Shown here one piece after another: positions 1 to 7,582 of a stretch of 64,000 nt of DNA (position 1 is the stretch's first letter; every line of letters starts with the position of its first letter). Made by a program: the position numbers and the translations under genes. A model generated the notes under the pieces. The model searched no databases and had not been told where the DNA came from. It saw only the letters and a list, made by a program, of their open reading frames with translations. The stretch is taken from contig NZ_VOAK01000025.1 in NCBI RefSeq assembly GCF_007859075.1, forward strand, positions 62,001 through 126,000, given 5' to 3'. The DNA is from Gemmobacter aquaticus. Lineage in GTDB: Bacteria; Pseudomonadota; Alphaproteobacteria; Rhodobacterales; Rhodobacteraceae.

Positions 1-1189
1 CCTGATCGACGTAGGCCACTTCCTCGAGGTTGGTGAACCCTTCGGCGACCAGAAGTTGCGCCATCATCTCGTCGATGTCGAGCGTGTCCATGAACAGCTT
101 GGTGCGTTCGGCAAACTCGGCCTGACGGCGCTGGCTTTCCTCGGCTTCGGTCATGATGTCGATGTCGAGCGCGGTAAGCTGGCTGGCCAGACGCACGTTC
201 TGGCCGCGACGGCCGATCGCCAGTGACAGTTGCTCGTCCGGAACGACGACCTCGATCTTGCCGGCCTCTTCGTCGAACACCACTTTCGACACTTCGGCCG
301 GTTGCAGCGCGTTCACGAGGAAGGTCGCCGTATCGGCGTTCCACGGAATGATGTCGATCTTTTCGCCCTGAAGTTCGTTCACCACGGCCTGCACGCGGCT
401 GCCGCGCATACCGACGCAGGCGCCCACGGGGTCGATGGAGTTGTCGTAGCTGATCACGGCGATCTTGGCGCGGCTGCCCGGATCGCGGGCCACGGCCTTG
501 ATCTCGATGATGCCGTCATAGATTTCCGGCACTTCCATCTTGAACAGCTCGGCCATGAACTGCGGGTCGGTGCGTGACAGGAAGACCTGCGGGCCACGAG
601 TCTCGCGGCGCACGTCCTTGACATAGCAGCGGATACGGTCGTTCGGACGATAGCTTTCGCGGCCGATCTTTTCGTTGCGACGCAGGATGCCTTCGCCCCG
701 GCCGATATCGACGATCAGATTGCCGTATTCCTCGCGCTTGACCACGCCATTGATGATGGTGCCCTTGCGGTCCTTGAACTCTTCGAACTGGCGGTCACGC
801 TCGGCCTCGCGCACCTTTTGCAGGATCACCTGCTTGGCCGATTGCGCGGCGATGCGGCCCAGATCGACCGGGGGAACCTCGTCCACCACCTCGTCGCCGA
901 TCTGCGGGTCGGCCAGATAGGATTTTGCCTGACGGACCGTCAGCTGGGCGTGATGGTTCTCGAATTCTTCGTCTGCGACCACGGTGCGGACGCGGGCAAA
1001 GGTGGCGCGACCCGTCTTGCGGTCGATCTTGACGCGGATATCAAGCTCGGTGCCGTAGCGCGACTTGGCGGCCCGGGCGAGGCTTTCCTCCATCGCCTGG
1101 ATGACCAGGTCCGGGTCGATCATCTTTTCCCGCGCAACCGCTTCGGCGGTTTGCAGCAGTTCCAGCTGGTTCGCAGACGTAATCGCCAT
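1..1189 (-). CDS. nusA: Transcription termination/antitermination factor NusA (3' end outside window)
   Basis: NusA binds RNA polymerase and nascent RNA and modulates pausing, intrinsic termination and antitermination. About 396 residues are visible. The N-terminal polymerase-binding domain begins MAITSANQLELLQ. An S1 domain follows (GTIINGVVKREEYGNLIVD), then two KH domains with the typical GACVGMRGSRVQAVVNEL and LAIGRRGQNVRLAS segments. The start of the C-terminal acidic-repeat region (LLVAEGFTNLEEVAYVD) is reached where the window ends. The start codon lies 18 bases downstream of the rimP stop, so the two genes form one transcription unit, as in most bacteria. NusA is known in E. coli to autoregulate its operon through leader terminators, which fits the terminator found ahead of rimP here. 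Truncation is only due to the window edge. Confidence 0.97.
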   Translation of the reverse strand, partial: MAITSANQLELLQTAEAVAREKMIDPDLVIQAMEESLARAAKSRYGTELDIRVKIDRKTGRATFARVRTVVADEEFENHHAQLTVRQAKSYLADPQIGDEVVDEVPPVDLGRIAAQSAKQVILQKVREAERDRQFEEFKDRKGTIINGVVKREEYGNLIVDIGRGEGILRRNEKIGRESYRPNDRIRCYVKDVRRETRGPQVFLSRTDPQFMAELFKMEVPEIYDGIIEIKAVARDPGSRAKIAVISYDNSIDPVGACVGMRGSRVQAVVNELQGEKIDIIPWNADTATFLVNALQPAEVSKVVFDEEAGKIEVVVPDEQLSLAIGRRGQNVRLASQLTALDIDIMTEAEESQRRQAEFAERTKLFMDTLDIDEMMAQLLVAEGFTNLEEVAYVDQ

Positions 1190-1207
1190 GATGTCCTCTT
1201 GGCCTCT

Positions 1208-1819
1208 TCAGTGTTTCGTCGCGGGGGCGTCGAGGTCTTCGTCCTCGTCGCCTTCGGTTTCCTCGATCTCGTCGAACTTCGTCTCGTCGATGACGCCGGC
1301 TTCCTTGCGCTGGCGCAGCACCTCGGCGATCAGCTCGTCAGTCAGCAAGAGCTTGGCGTCCGACAGCCAGTCGAACTTCAGCCCGATGGTCAGAGTCTCG
1401 CCACCTTCCTCGATCTCGATCAGAACCTCGTCGCCCTCGGTTCCTTGCAGGATTCCCTTGAAGCGGCGGCGGCCGTCGATCAGTTCGGTGGTTTCAAGAC
1501 GTGCCTCATACTCGACCCACATGTCGAAATCCTTCAGCCGCGTCAGCGGCCGGTCGATGCCGGGAGAGGAGACTTCGAGGATGTAGTTGTCCTCGATCGG
1601 GTCTTCAACATCCAGCACCGCGGAAATCGCGGTCGAGCAGGTGGCGCATTCGTCAACCTCGATCCCGCCCTCGGGGCGGTCCACCATGATCTGCAGCGTG
1701 CGCGTCTTGCCGCCCATCAGGCGGATGCGCACCAGTTCAAACCCCAACCCCTCGATGACGGGCGAGATGATGTCGGCGAGGCGCCGGTCGATGGCAGTCT
1801 TGGCGATGAGATCGGTCAT
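1208..1819 (-). CDS. rimP: Ribosome maturation factor RimP
   Basis: RimP is a cytoplasmic factor for 30S subunit maturation. The 203-residue product starts [14 protein letters not shown] and contains the family core: [16 protein letters not shown], the [21 protein letters not shown] stretch, [13 protein letters not shown], and a C-terminal SH3-like barrel. It ends in an acidic tail ([12 protein letters not shown]) common in alphaproteobacterial homologues, which explains the length above the E. coli 150 aa. The frame stays open upstream, but those codons cover a terminator and a promoter, so the inner ATG is preferred. That ATG overlaps the stop of a possible 16-codon upstream ORF. It is the first gene of the rimP-nusA unit. 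Confidence 0.95.
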   Translation of the reverse strand: MTDLIAKTAIDRRLADIISPVIEGLGFELVRIRLMGGKTRTLQIMVDRPEGGIEVDECATCSTAISAVLDVEDPIEDNYILEVSSPGIDRPLTRLKDFDMWVEYEARLETTELIDGRRRFKGILQGTEGDEVLIEIEEGGETLTIGLKFDWLSDAKLLLTDELIAEVLRQRKEAGVIDETKFDEIEETEGDEDEDLDAPATKH

Positions 1820-1830
1820 GCCTTGCATCC

Positions 1831-1861
1831 AAAACAAAAAAGCGGGCTCACACGGCCCGCT
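1831..1861 (-). terminator. Intrinsic terminator inside the rimP-nusA leader
   Basis: Read on the minus strand, a perfect 7-bp stem AGCGGGC/GCCCGCT with a 7-nt loop is followed directly by TTTTTTGTTTT. It lies between a good promoter and the rimP start, only 12 bases before the ATG, so full-length rimP-nusA mRNA must read through it. This is the arrangement expected of an attenuator. It could also simply end an upstream transcript. Confidence 0.8.
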
Positions 1862-1915
1862 CGCATTCTTCGGTGGTCCGTCGGTTTGGACCCGACAGCG
1901 CCTGTGTTGAGAGGC

Positions 1916-1944
1916 GATATAGGGCAGTTCCCCCTTCATTGCAA
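1916..1944 (-). promoter_or_regulatory. Sigma-70-type promoter for rimP-nusA
   Basis: On the minus strand a -35 element TTGCAA and a -10 element TATATC are separated by exactly 17 bases. Transcription would begin near 1909 and give a leader of about 90 nt. That leader holds two mutually exclusive small stems (GTCGG/CCGAC and GGTCC/GGACC, 1875-1896) followed by the terminator hairpin. Confidence 0.6.
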
Positions 1945-1957
1945 GGACGAAAGCCAT

Positions 1958-1983
1958 GGCGCGCGCCGTGATGGGCGCGCGCC
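1958..1983 (-). terminator. Strong GC hairpin after the TerC-family gene
   Basis: A 10-bp arm GGCGCGCGCC is repeated (each arm is itself palindromic) around a 6-nt loop. It begins 9 bases past the stop of the TerC-family gene. There is no T-tract on either side, so it is a 3'-end stabilising hairpin or a factor-assisted terminator rather than a canonical intrinsic terminator. Confidence 0.45.
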
Positions 1984-1992
1984 AGTGTCAGG

Positions 1993-2979
1993 TCAGACCG
2001 TGTCGGGGGTGCTGCCCGTGTCCTTGGTCTTCCACAGCGAGACGGCAATACCGGCGCCAAGGATGGCGAAGGTGATGCCAAGCGACCATTCCGGCGGGAA
2101 TTTCTGCCAGCCCATCAGGTCAGCGATGAAGATCTTCGAGCCGATGAATACCAGCAGGATCGACAGCGCATATTTGAGATAGGCAAAGCGGTGCAGGATC
2201 GCCGACAGCGCGAAATAAAGCGCCCTCAGGCCCAGGATCGCGAAGATGTTCGAGGTGTAGACGATGAACGGGTCGGTGGTGATCGTGAACACGGCGGGAA
2301 CCGAGTCGACCGCAAAGACCAGATCGGCGAACTCGATCATCACCAGCGCAAGGAACAGGGGGGTTGCGAACCACACGAGGCGACCGGTTTTCGGGTCAGG
2401 ACGTTTCACGAAGAAGTCGTGCCCCTCGATCTCGTCCGTCACATGGAACCGCTTGTGCAGGAACTTGACCAGCGGGTTGGAATGCAGATCAGGCTCCTTG
2501 TCCGAGGCAAAGAGCATCTTGATGCCGGTCAGGATCAGGAAGACCGCGAAGATGTAGAGCACCCAGTGGTACGAGGCGACGATCGTTGCGCCCAGACCGA
2601 TCATGATGCCACGCAGCACGATCACGCCGAGGATACCCCAGAACAGCACGCGGTGCTGATAGACGCGCGGCACGGCGAAGAAGCCGAAGATGAGCGCGAT
2701 GACGAAGATGTTGTCGAGGGCCAGCGTCTTTTCGACGACGAAGGCCGTCAGATACTGTGCCGTCGCCGTTCCGCCCATCTGCCACCAGACAAAGCCTGAG
2801 AAGCCGAGGCCAAGCGCGATATAGCCGGCCGACATCTTCAGGCTTTCGGCCACACCGATCTCATGGTCGGTCTTGTTGAAGACGCCAAGGTCCAGCACCA
2901 GAAGTGTCAGGACCAGCGTGATGAATACGAGCCACATCCAGATTGGTGTGCCCAGAAACAGGGATGTCAGAAGTTCCAC
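1993..2979 (-). CDS. TerC/Alx family integral membrane protein
   Basis: This is a member of the TerC family, whose characterised relatives (E. coli Alx and others) are linked to manganese export and to metal or alkaline-pH stress. The 328-residue product has about nine hydrophobic segments. Two internally related acidic motifs inside membrane segments, EKTLALDNIFVIALIF and EFADLVFAVDSVPAVF, are the family's presumed metal-binding sites. I chose the GTG start with AAGAGG about 9 bases upstream. An upstream ATG (MRKEVC...) is possible but lies on that Shine-Dalgarno. The 5' leader has a hairpin but no clear yybP-ykoY manganese riboswitch. The substrate is not deducible from sequence alone. Confidence 0.85.
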   Translation of the reverse strand: MELLTSLFLGTPIWMWLVFITLVLTLLVLDLGVFNKTDHEIGVAESLKMSAGYIALGLGFSGFVWWQMGGTATAQYLTAFVVEKTLALDNIFVIALIFGFFAVPRVYQHRVLFWGILGVIVLRGIMIGLGATIVASYHWVLYIFAVFLILTGIKMLFASDKEPDLHSNPLVKFLHKRFHVTDEIEGHDFFVKRPDPKTGRLVWFATPLFLALVMIEFADLVFAVDSVPAVFTITTDPFIVYTSNIFAILGLRALYFALSAILHRFAYLKYALSILLVFIGSKIFIADLMGWQKFPPEWSLGITFAILGAGIAVSLWKTKDTGSTPDTV

Positions 2980-3049
2980 GATACAGACCTCTTTTCGCAT
3001 TTTACGCGCCGAGGTCCGCTTCAGATCCATGAAAATGGCTCCGGGCTGA

Positions 3050-3067
3050 CATCGAGCGCACTCGATG
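3050..3067 (-). other. Hairpin in the leader of the TerC-family gene
   Basis: A perfect 7-bp inverted repeat CATCGAG/CTCGATG with a 4-nt loop lies about 70 bases upstream of the start codon. Alx homologues often carry a structured metal- or pH-sensing leader. I could not find the conserved GGGGAGUA-type yybP-ykoY core here, so only the hairpin is reported. Confidence 0.35.
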
Positions 3068-3141
3068 CGGTCCGACATCACGACTTTCGTCGCCAGAGGG
3101 GCCCGGTCCGCTCCTGATAGATGGTTCCATCGTCCGGGGTT

Positions 3142-3636
3142 TCAACCCCCTTCGGGCAAAGTTTCTGTGCCGCGGTTGTCCCGCCAGATCCGCCAGTTAA
3201 GTGGCGCCGCCAGGGACAGCCAGCCCGCATAGGGCAGGATCATCACGAACGCCCAGCCATCAAGCGCCCAGAAGGTCCAGAGCATCCCCAGAACCGCCAC
3301 GCACAGGCCACCCATCACGATGACACTCAGGCCCATGCGCCGCGCCCCGAAGAAAGTGGGGGTCCAGAGCGTGTTGAGCGCGATCTGAAGTGACCAGAAG
3401 GCCAGCGCCTGACCGCTGCCCGCGATCGCCGCGACCCGTGCCGCGGCCAGTGACGACAGGATGTAGATCGTGGTCCAGGCGACCGGAAACATCCAGTTCT
3501 TCGGTCGCCAGTCTGGCTTGGCCAGGCTTTCATACCAGTCGCCCGGCTTGAACATCCATCCGGTCATGCCGGCTGCAAGGCTGGCGCCAAGGAAGGGCAG
3601 AAGCAGCGCCCAGTCAAAACCCGTCGTCGTTTCCAT
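3142..3636 (-). CDS. tspO: TspO/MBR family tryptophan-rich sensory protein
   Basis: TspO is a small outer-membrane protein in Rhodobacter (the mitochondrial translocator-protein family) that binds porphyrins and tunes tetrapyrrole and photosynthesis gene expression. The 164-aa protein has the expected five hydrophobic helices. It carries the signature blocks KPDWRPKNWMFPVAWTTIY, ALNTLWTPTFFGARRMG and the C-terminal PYAGWLSLAAPLNWRIWR. It ends one base after the start-proximal end of the upstream iminopeptidase gene, so the two are co-transcribed. No photosynthesis genes are in this window, so the physiological role here is open. Confidence 0.92.
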   Translation of the reverse strand: METTTGFDWALLLPFLGASLAAGMTGWMFKPGDWYESLAKPDWRPKNWMFPVAWTTIYILSSLAAARVAAIAGSGQALAFWSLQIALNTLWTPTFFGARRMGLSVIVMGGLCVAVLGMLWTFWALDGWAFVMILPYAGWLSLAAPLNWRIWRDNRGTETLPEGG

Positions 3637-3637
3637 A

Positions 3638-4621
3638 TCAACCTTCCCGGACAGAAGCGCGCAGCCCGTCCATCACATGCACCAACTCGGCCGAGATGCC
3701 GGGCTCGGACAAGGCATGCCCGGCCATGCCGATCAGCCGCAGGTCGCAGCGACGCCAGCCCTGCGCCAGTCGGTGCGCGCTGACCGGCGGGCAGATCATG
3801 TCGTAGCGGCCTTGCACCACATTGGCGCCAATATGTTCGATCCGGTCGCGCTGTGCGAGGATCCAGCCGTCATGGTCCAGAAAGCAGCCATTGGCGAAAT
3901 AGTGGTTCTCAAGCCGGGCAAAGGCGCGGGCATATTCAGAGGGGCTTTCCATATGCATCCCGTCGGTCGCGACCGAGGCAAGCGCGTTTTCCCACTGTGC
4001 CCAAAGTCGGGCAAAGCGCATCTCTTCGACCATGTTCCCTGAAAAAAGCCTGCGGTGATAGGCGGCGATCAGGTCGCCGCGTTCAGCTTCGGGGATAGGA
4101 TCGATGAAGCGCGCCCAAAGCTCGGGGAAGAATGCTCCGGCGCCGCCGCCATAGAACCAGTCCAGTTCGGCCCGCGTGCCAAGGAACACGCCGCGCAGCA
4201 CCATGTGGCGCACGCGATCGGGATGGGTGATGGCATAGGTCAGGGCAAGCGTCGCACCCCAACTGCCGCCAAACAGGATGAACTGCGCGATGCCCAGTGT
4301 CTCGCGGATCGACTCGATATCGGCGATGAGGTCCCAAGTGGTATTGGCAAGCACCGCGGCGGTCGGGCGCGACCGGCCGCAGCCGCGCTGGTCAAACAGC
4401 ACCGTGCGATAGACCGCGGGGTCGAAATAGCGCCGCATCGCCGGACTGCAGCCGCCGCCCGGTCCGCCGTGCAGTACCAGCACCGGCACCCCATCGCGCC
4501 GCCCGCATTGCTCGACATAGATGCGGTGACCATCGCCCATGTCGATCACGCGCTGATCGAACGGCTCGATCGGCGGATAAAGATATTCGACTGCGCGCTT
4601 TTGGCCTGATCTGTGATCCAT
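3638..4621 (-). CDS. pip: Proline iminopeptidase (alpha/beta hydrolase, peptidase S33)
   Basis: This cytoplasmic enzyme releases N-terminal proline from peptides. The 327-aa product shows the S33 prolyl-aminopeptidase layout: the oxyanion motif HGGPGGGCSP, the line FDQRGCGRSRP, the nucleophile elbow GGSWGATLAL and a late catalytic His in MAGHALSEPG. The length matches the family. I chose the ATG of MDHRSGQKRAVEYLYPP; the frame runs further upstream into the divergent ubiG promoter and is not needed. It overlaps nothing and is followed one base later by tspO. It faces ubiG across a 65-base shared promoter region. Confidence 0.9.
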   Translation of the reverse strand: MDHRSGQKRAVEYLYPPIEPFDQRVIDMGDGHRIYVEQCGRRDGVPVLVLHGGPGGGCSPAMRRYFDPAVYRTVLFDQRGCGRSRPTAAVLANTTWDLIADIESIRETLGIAQFILFGGSWGATLALTYAITHPDRVRHMVLRGVFLGTRAELDWFYGGGAGAFFPELWARFIDPIPEAERGDLIAAYHRRLFSGNMVEEMRFARLWAQWENALASVATDGMHMESPSEYARAFARLENHYFANGCFLDHDGWILAQRDRIEHIGANVVQGRYDMICPPVSAHRLAQGWRRCDLRLIGMAGHALSEPGISAELVHVMDGLRASVREG

Positions 4622-4686
4622 GAGCGTATTATATAGCGTGGGTGAAAGCCTCTGCCAGAAAAACCGCAAGACAACCGGAGACCAAC

Positions 4687-5421
4687 ATGTCCACCACGAT
4701 CGACGCAGCCGAAGTTGCGAAGTTTGAGGCGATGGCCGCCGAATGGTGGGACCCCAACGGCAAGTTCAAGCCGCTGCACCAGATGAATCCCTGCCGGCTG
4801 CACTACATCACCAGCCAGATCTCGGCCGAATTCGACCGCAACCTGACGCAGCCGCATCCCTTTGCGGGGCTCCGTATCCTCGACATCGGTTGCGGCGGGG
4901 GATTGTTGTCCGAGCCGATGGCCCGTCTTGGCGCGACCGTGGTGGGCGCCGACGCGGCCGAGCGCAATATCCCCGTCGCACAGCTTCATGCCGAACAATC
5001 GGGCCTGACCATCGACTATCGTAACACAACCGCCGAGGCGCTGGCCGAGGCGGGTGAGCAGTTCGATATCGTCCTGAACATGGAAGTGGTAGAGCATGTG
5101 GCCGATCCGCTGGCCTATCTGACGGCCTGCCAGCACCTTTTGAAGCCCGGCGGGCTGATGATCTGCTCGACGCTGAACCGCAACGCGAAAAGCTTTGCCA
5201 TGGCGATTGTCGGGGCGGAATGGGTGATGCGCTGGTTACCCAAAGGCACGCATGACTGGCAGAAGTTCATCACCCCGGAAGAGCTGTATGACCTGATCCG
5301 TCGCGCCGGGCTGACCCCGGTGGACCGCAAGGGCATGGTCTTCAACCCGATCAGCTGGAGCTGGAGCCTCTCGGACCGCGACCTTTCGGTGAATTACGTC
5401 ACCGCCAGCGTCAAGCGCTGA
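4687..5421 (+). CDS. ubiG: Bifunctional ubiquinone-biosynthesis O-methyltransferase UbiG
   Basis: UbiG performs the two SAM-dependent O-methylations of ubiquinone synthesis at the inner face of the membrane. The 244-aa protein starts [23 protein letters not shown], the family's invariant opening. Motif I is [20 protein letters not shown] (residues about 64-83), and [11 protein letters not shown] follows. A GGAG Shine-Dalgarno lies 8 bases before this ATG; an upstream in-frame GTG lacks support. A TATTATATA stretch just upstream may serve as the -10 region. The stop codon shares its A with the start of the following DUF4105 gene (TGATG), so translation is coupled. Confidence 0.95.
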   Translation: MSTTIDAAEVAKFEAMAAEWWDPNGKFKPLHQMNPCRLHYITSQISAEFDRNLTQPHPFAGLRILDIGCGGGLLSEPMARLGATVVGADAAERNIPVAQLHAEQSGLTIDYRNTTAEALAEAGEQFDIVLNMEVVEHVADPLAYLTACQHLLKPGGLMICSTLNRNAKSFAMAIVGAEWVMRWLPKGTHDWQKFITPEELYDLIRRAGLTPVDRKGMVFNPISWSWSLSDRDLSVNYVTASVKR

Positions 5422-6359
5422 TGCTGTTCTGGCCGATTCTCGCGATTGGCGGCCTTTTGGGCGGGACTGCGCTGCATGTGCAGTTTCCGCAGGCCCGTTG
5501 GGTCGTCTGGTTGTTTGTGCTGGCCCTTTTGGCGGTGGCGGTGCTGCGGGTTGTCACGCCCTGGGGTTGGCATGCGCTGGCGCTTTGCGCGGTGCTGGTT
5601 GGAGGCTGGTATCTGTCGCTGGCGCCCCGGCAGGATCGCGACTGGGCGCCCGAACTCTCGCGCATTGTAAGTGCCGATATCGACGGACCCATTGTCACCC
5701 TGCATGACGTGCGGGATTTTCGCTGGCACGACCGCGACAACGGCGAGGCGCGCTGGCGCGACATGGTGGTCAACCTCGACCAGTTGCAATCGGCAGACAT
5801 GATCACCTCGGTCTGGTCCAACCCGAAGATCGCGCATCTGCTGGTCAGCTTCGGCTTTGCGGATGGCCAGCGTGTCGTGTTCTCGGTCGAGATCCGGCGC
5901 GAGAAGGGGGAATTCTTCAGCAACATCGGTGGCTTCTTCCGCCAGTTTGAACTGGCGCTGATCGCGGCCACCGAAGAGGACATCGTCAAGCTTCGGACCA
6001 ATCACCGGGTAGAGGATGTACGGCTTTATCCCCTGCGCCTGACGCCCGAGCAATTGCGCCCATTGTTCCTTGCCTATCTCGAGTTGGGCAACCACCTGGC
6101 GCGCACGCCCGAGTTCTACAACACCGTAACCGCGAACTGCACGACGGTGGTCTGGCAACTGGTCCGTGTGCTCAAGCCAGATCTGCCGCTGCACCGCGGT
6201 CTGCTTCTTTCGGGCCTATTGCCCGACTGGCTATATCAGTTGGGCGTCCTTGATGGAGAAGACGGCCTTGATACGCTGCGCGAGTCTGCCCGCATCACCG
6301 ACAGGGCACGGGCGGCACCCGAAGGTGCCGACTTTTCTGCCGTGATCCGGGCGCGTTGA
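5421..6359 (+). CDS. DUF4105 (Lnb N-terminal-like periplasmic domain) membrane protein
   Basis: The 312-aa product has two or three N-terminal membrane segments (residues about 1-65). A soluble DUF4105 domain, expected in the periplasm, follows. The domain shows its characteristic conserved His in WSNPKIAHLLVSFGFADG (His139) and Cys in EFYNTVTANCTTVVWQ (Cys240), a Cys/His pair like that of papain-fold enzymes. Some relatives, named Lnb, are reported to acylate lipoproteins, but most DUF4105 proteins are uncharacterised, and alphaproteobacteria normally use Lnt for that reaction. The start codon overlaps the ubiG stop, so the protein is made with UbiG. Function is unknown; hydrolase or acyltransferase chemistry is inferred only from the Cys/His pair. 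Confidence 0.75.
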   Translation: MLFWPILAIGGLLGGTALHVQFPQARWVVWLFVLALLAVAVLRVVTPWGWHALALCAVLVGGWYLSLAPRQDRDWAPELSRIVSADIDGPIVTLHDVRDFRWHDRDNGEARWRDMVVNLDQLQSADMITSVWSNPKIAHLLVSFGFADGQRVVFSVEIRREKGEFFSNIGGFFRQFELALIAATEEDIVKLRTNHRVEDVRLYPLRLTPEQLRPLFLAYLELGNHLARTPEFYNTVTANCTTVVWQLVRVLKPDLPLHRGLLLSGLLPDWLYQLGVLDGEDGLDTLRESARITDRARAAPEGADFSAVIRAR

Positions 6360-6386
6360 CCGCGCGCCCTGTTGGCCTTTCCGCCG

Positions 6387-7433
6387 TCACTCGATCTCGG
6401 CCGAGCGCGCCCAGAGGTTGATATCCTCCTCGGCCGCAATCCGGTCAATCTCGGCCAACTCCTCAGGCGTGAAATCAAGGTTCTGGATCGCACCCGCGCA
6501 ATCGACCACCTGTTCGGGCTTTGATGCCCCGATCAGCGCTGTCGTGATCCCGCCCTCGCGCAGCACCCATGCAATGGCCATCTGCGCCAGAGTCTGTCCA
6601 CGACGCTGGGCCAGCGCATCAAGCGCGCGGACCGATTCAATCGCCCGTGGGGTGATGGTCGCGGGATCGAGGCTCTTGCCCTGGGTGGCGCGGCTGCCCT
6701 CGGGGATACCGCCCAGATACTTTTTCGTCAGGATGCCCTGCGCCAGCGGCGTGAAGGCGATGGAGCCCACGCCAAGCGCGGCCAGCGTATCCTTCAGCCC
6801 GTCATGTTCGACCCAGCGGTTGAGGATATTATAGCTCGGCTGGTGGATCAGAAGCGGGGTGCCCAGGTCCTTCAGGATCGCCACTGCCTCGCGCGTGCGC
6901 TGACTGTTGTAGCTGGAAATGCCGATGTAGAGCGCGCGCCCTGAGCGCACGATATGGTCCAGCGCCCCCATCGTCTCTTCCAGCGGCGTCTCGGGATCAA
7001 ACCGGTGCGAGTAGAAGATATCGACGTAGTCGAGGCCCATGCGCTTCAAGCTCTGGTCGCAAGAGGCAATCACATATTTGCGGCTGCCCCATTCGCCATA
7101 AGGGCCCGGCCACATGTCATATCCGGCCTTGGAGCTGATGATCAGCTCATCGCGATAGCCCGCGAAATCCTGTTTCAGGATCTGGCCGAATGCCTCTTCG
7201 GCGCTGCCAAAGGGCGGGCCATAGTTGTTGGCGAGATCAAAATGGGTGATGCCAAGGTCGAACGCAGTCTGGCAGATCGCGCGCTTTGTTGCGTGGGGCG
7301 TATCCTCGCCGAAGTTGTGCCAAAGGCCAAGGCTGATCGCAGGCAGCTTCAGGCCAGAATTGCCGCATTTGCGATAGACCATCCGGTCATAGCGGGCATC
7401 GTCGGGAATGTAGCGCTTGGGAAATCGGCTCAT
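6387..7433 (-). CDS. Aldo/keto reductase, YghZ/Gpr-like
   Basis: An NADPH-dependent oxidoreductase of the aldo/keto reductase superfamily. It most resembles the E. coli YghZ group, which reduces L-glyceraldehyde 3-phosphate and other aldehydes. The 348 residues match that group's length (346). Visible features are the catalytic Asp-Tyr pair in THFDLANNYGPPFGSAEE, the Lys in IISSKAGYDMWPGPYGEWGS, the His in YVDIFYSHRFDP, and the cofactor loop GASKPEQV near the C-terminus. The start is set by an AGGAGG 6 bases upstream. It diverges from the polyamine gene pair with about 150 bases between. The physiological substrate is not known from sequence. Confidence 0.9.
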   Translation of the reverse strand: MSRFPKRYIPDDARYDRMVYRKCGNSGLKLPAISLGLWHNFGEDTPHATKRAICQTAFDLGITHFDLANNYGPPFGSAEEAFGQILKQDFAGYRDELIISSKAGYDMWPGPYGEWGSRKYVIASCDQSLKRMGLDYVDIFYSHRFDPETPLEETMGALDHIVRSGRALYIGISSYNSQRTREAVAILKDLGTPLLIHQPSYNILNRWVEHDGLKDTLAALGVGSIAFTPLAQGILTKKYLGGIPEGSRATQGKSLDPATITPRAIESVRALDALAQRRGQTLAQMAIAWVLREGGITTALIGASKPEQVVDCAGAIQNLDFTPEELAEIDRIAAEEDINLWARSAEIE

Positions 7434-7514
7434 GGGGTCCTCCTGTCGGCCATTGTGATAGCGCAATCATCCGCGGGGGCAATCCTTGGCGTGGGCAGGC
7501 CATTGTCACACGAC

Positions 7515-7543
7515 TTGCACCTAAAGGTCATAGGCCCTATGTG
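7515..7543 (+). promoter_or_regulatory. Sigma-70-type promoter for the carboxyspermidine genes
   Basis: A -35 TTGCAC and a -10 TATGTG are spaced by 17 bases and lie 40 bases upstream of the decarboxylase start codon. The predicted transcript would have a leader of about 33 nt with the GGGGGGAA Shine-Dalgarno. Confidence 0.5.
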
Positions 7544-7582
7544 AGGCCGCTCTTGTCCCTTTGGCCCCGGGGGGGAATCGCG

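Noticed and set aside
2980-3140. yybP-ykoY manganese riboswitch ahead of the TerC/Alx-like gene.
   Set aside because: Expected from the gene family, but the conserved purine-rich core motifs are missing; only a simple 7-bp hairpin is seen.
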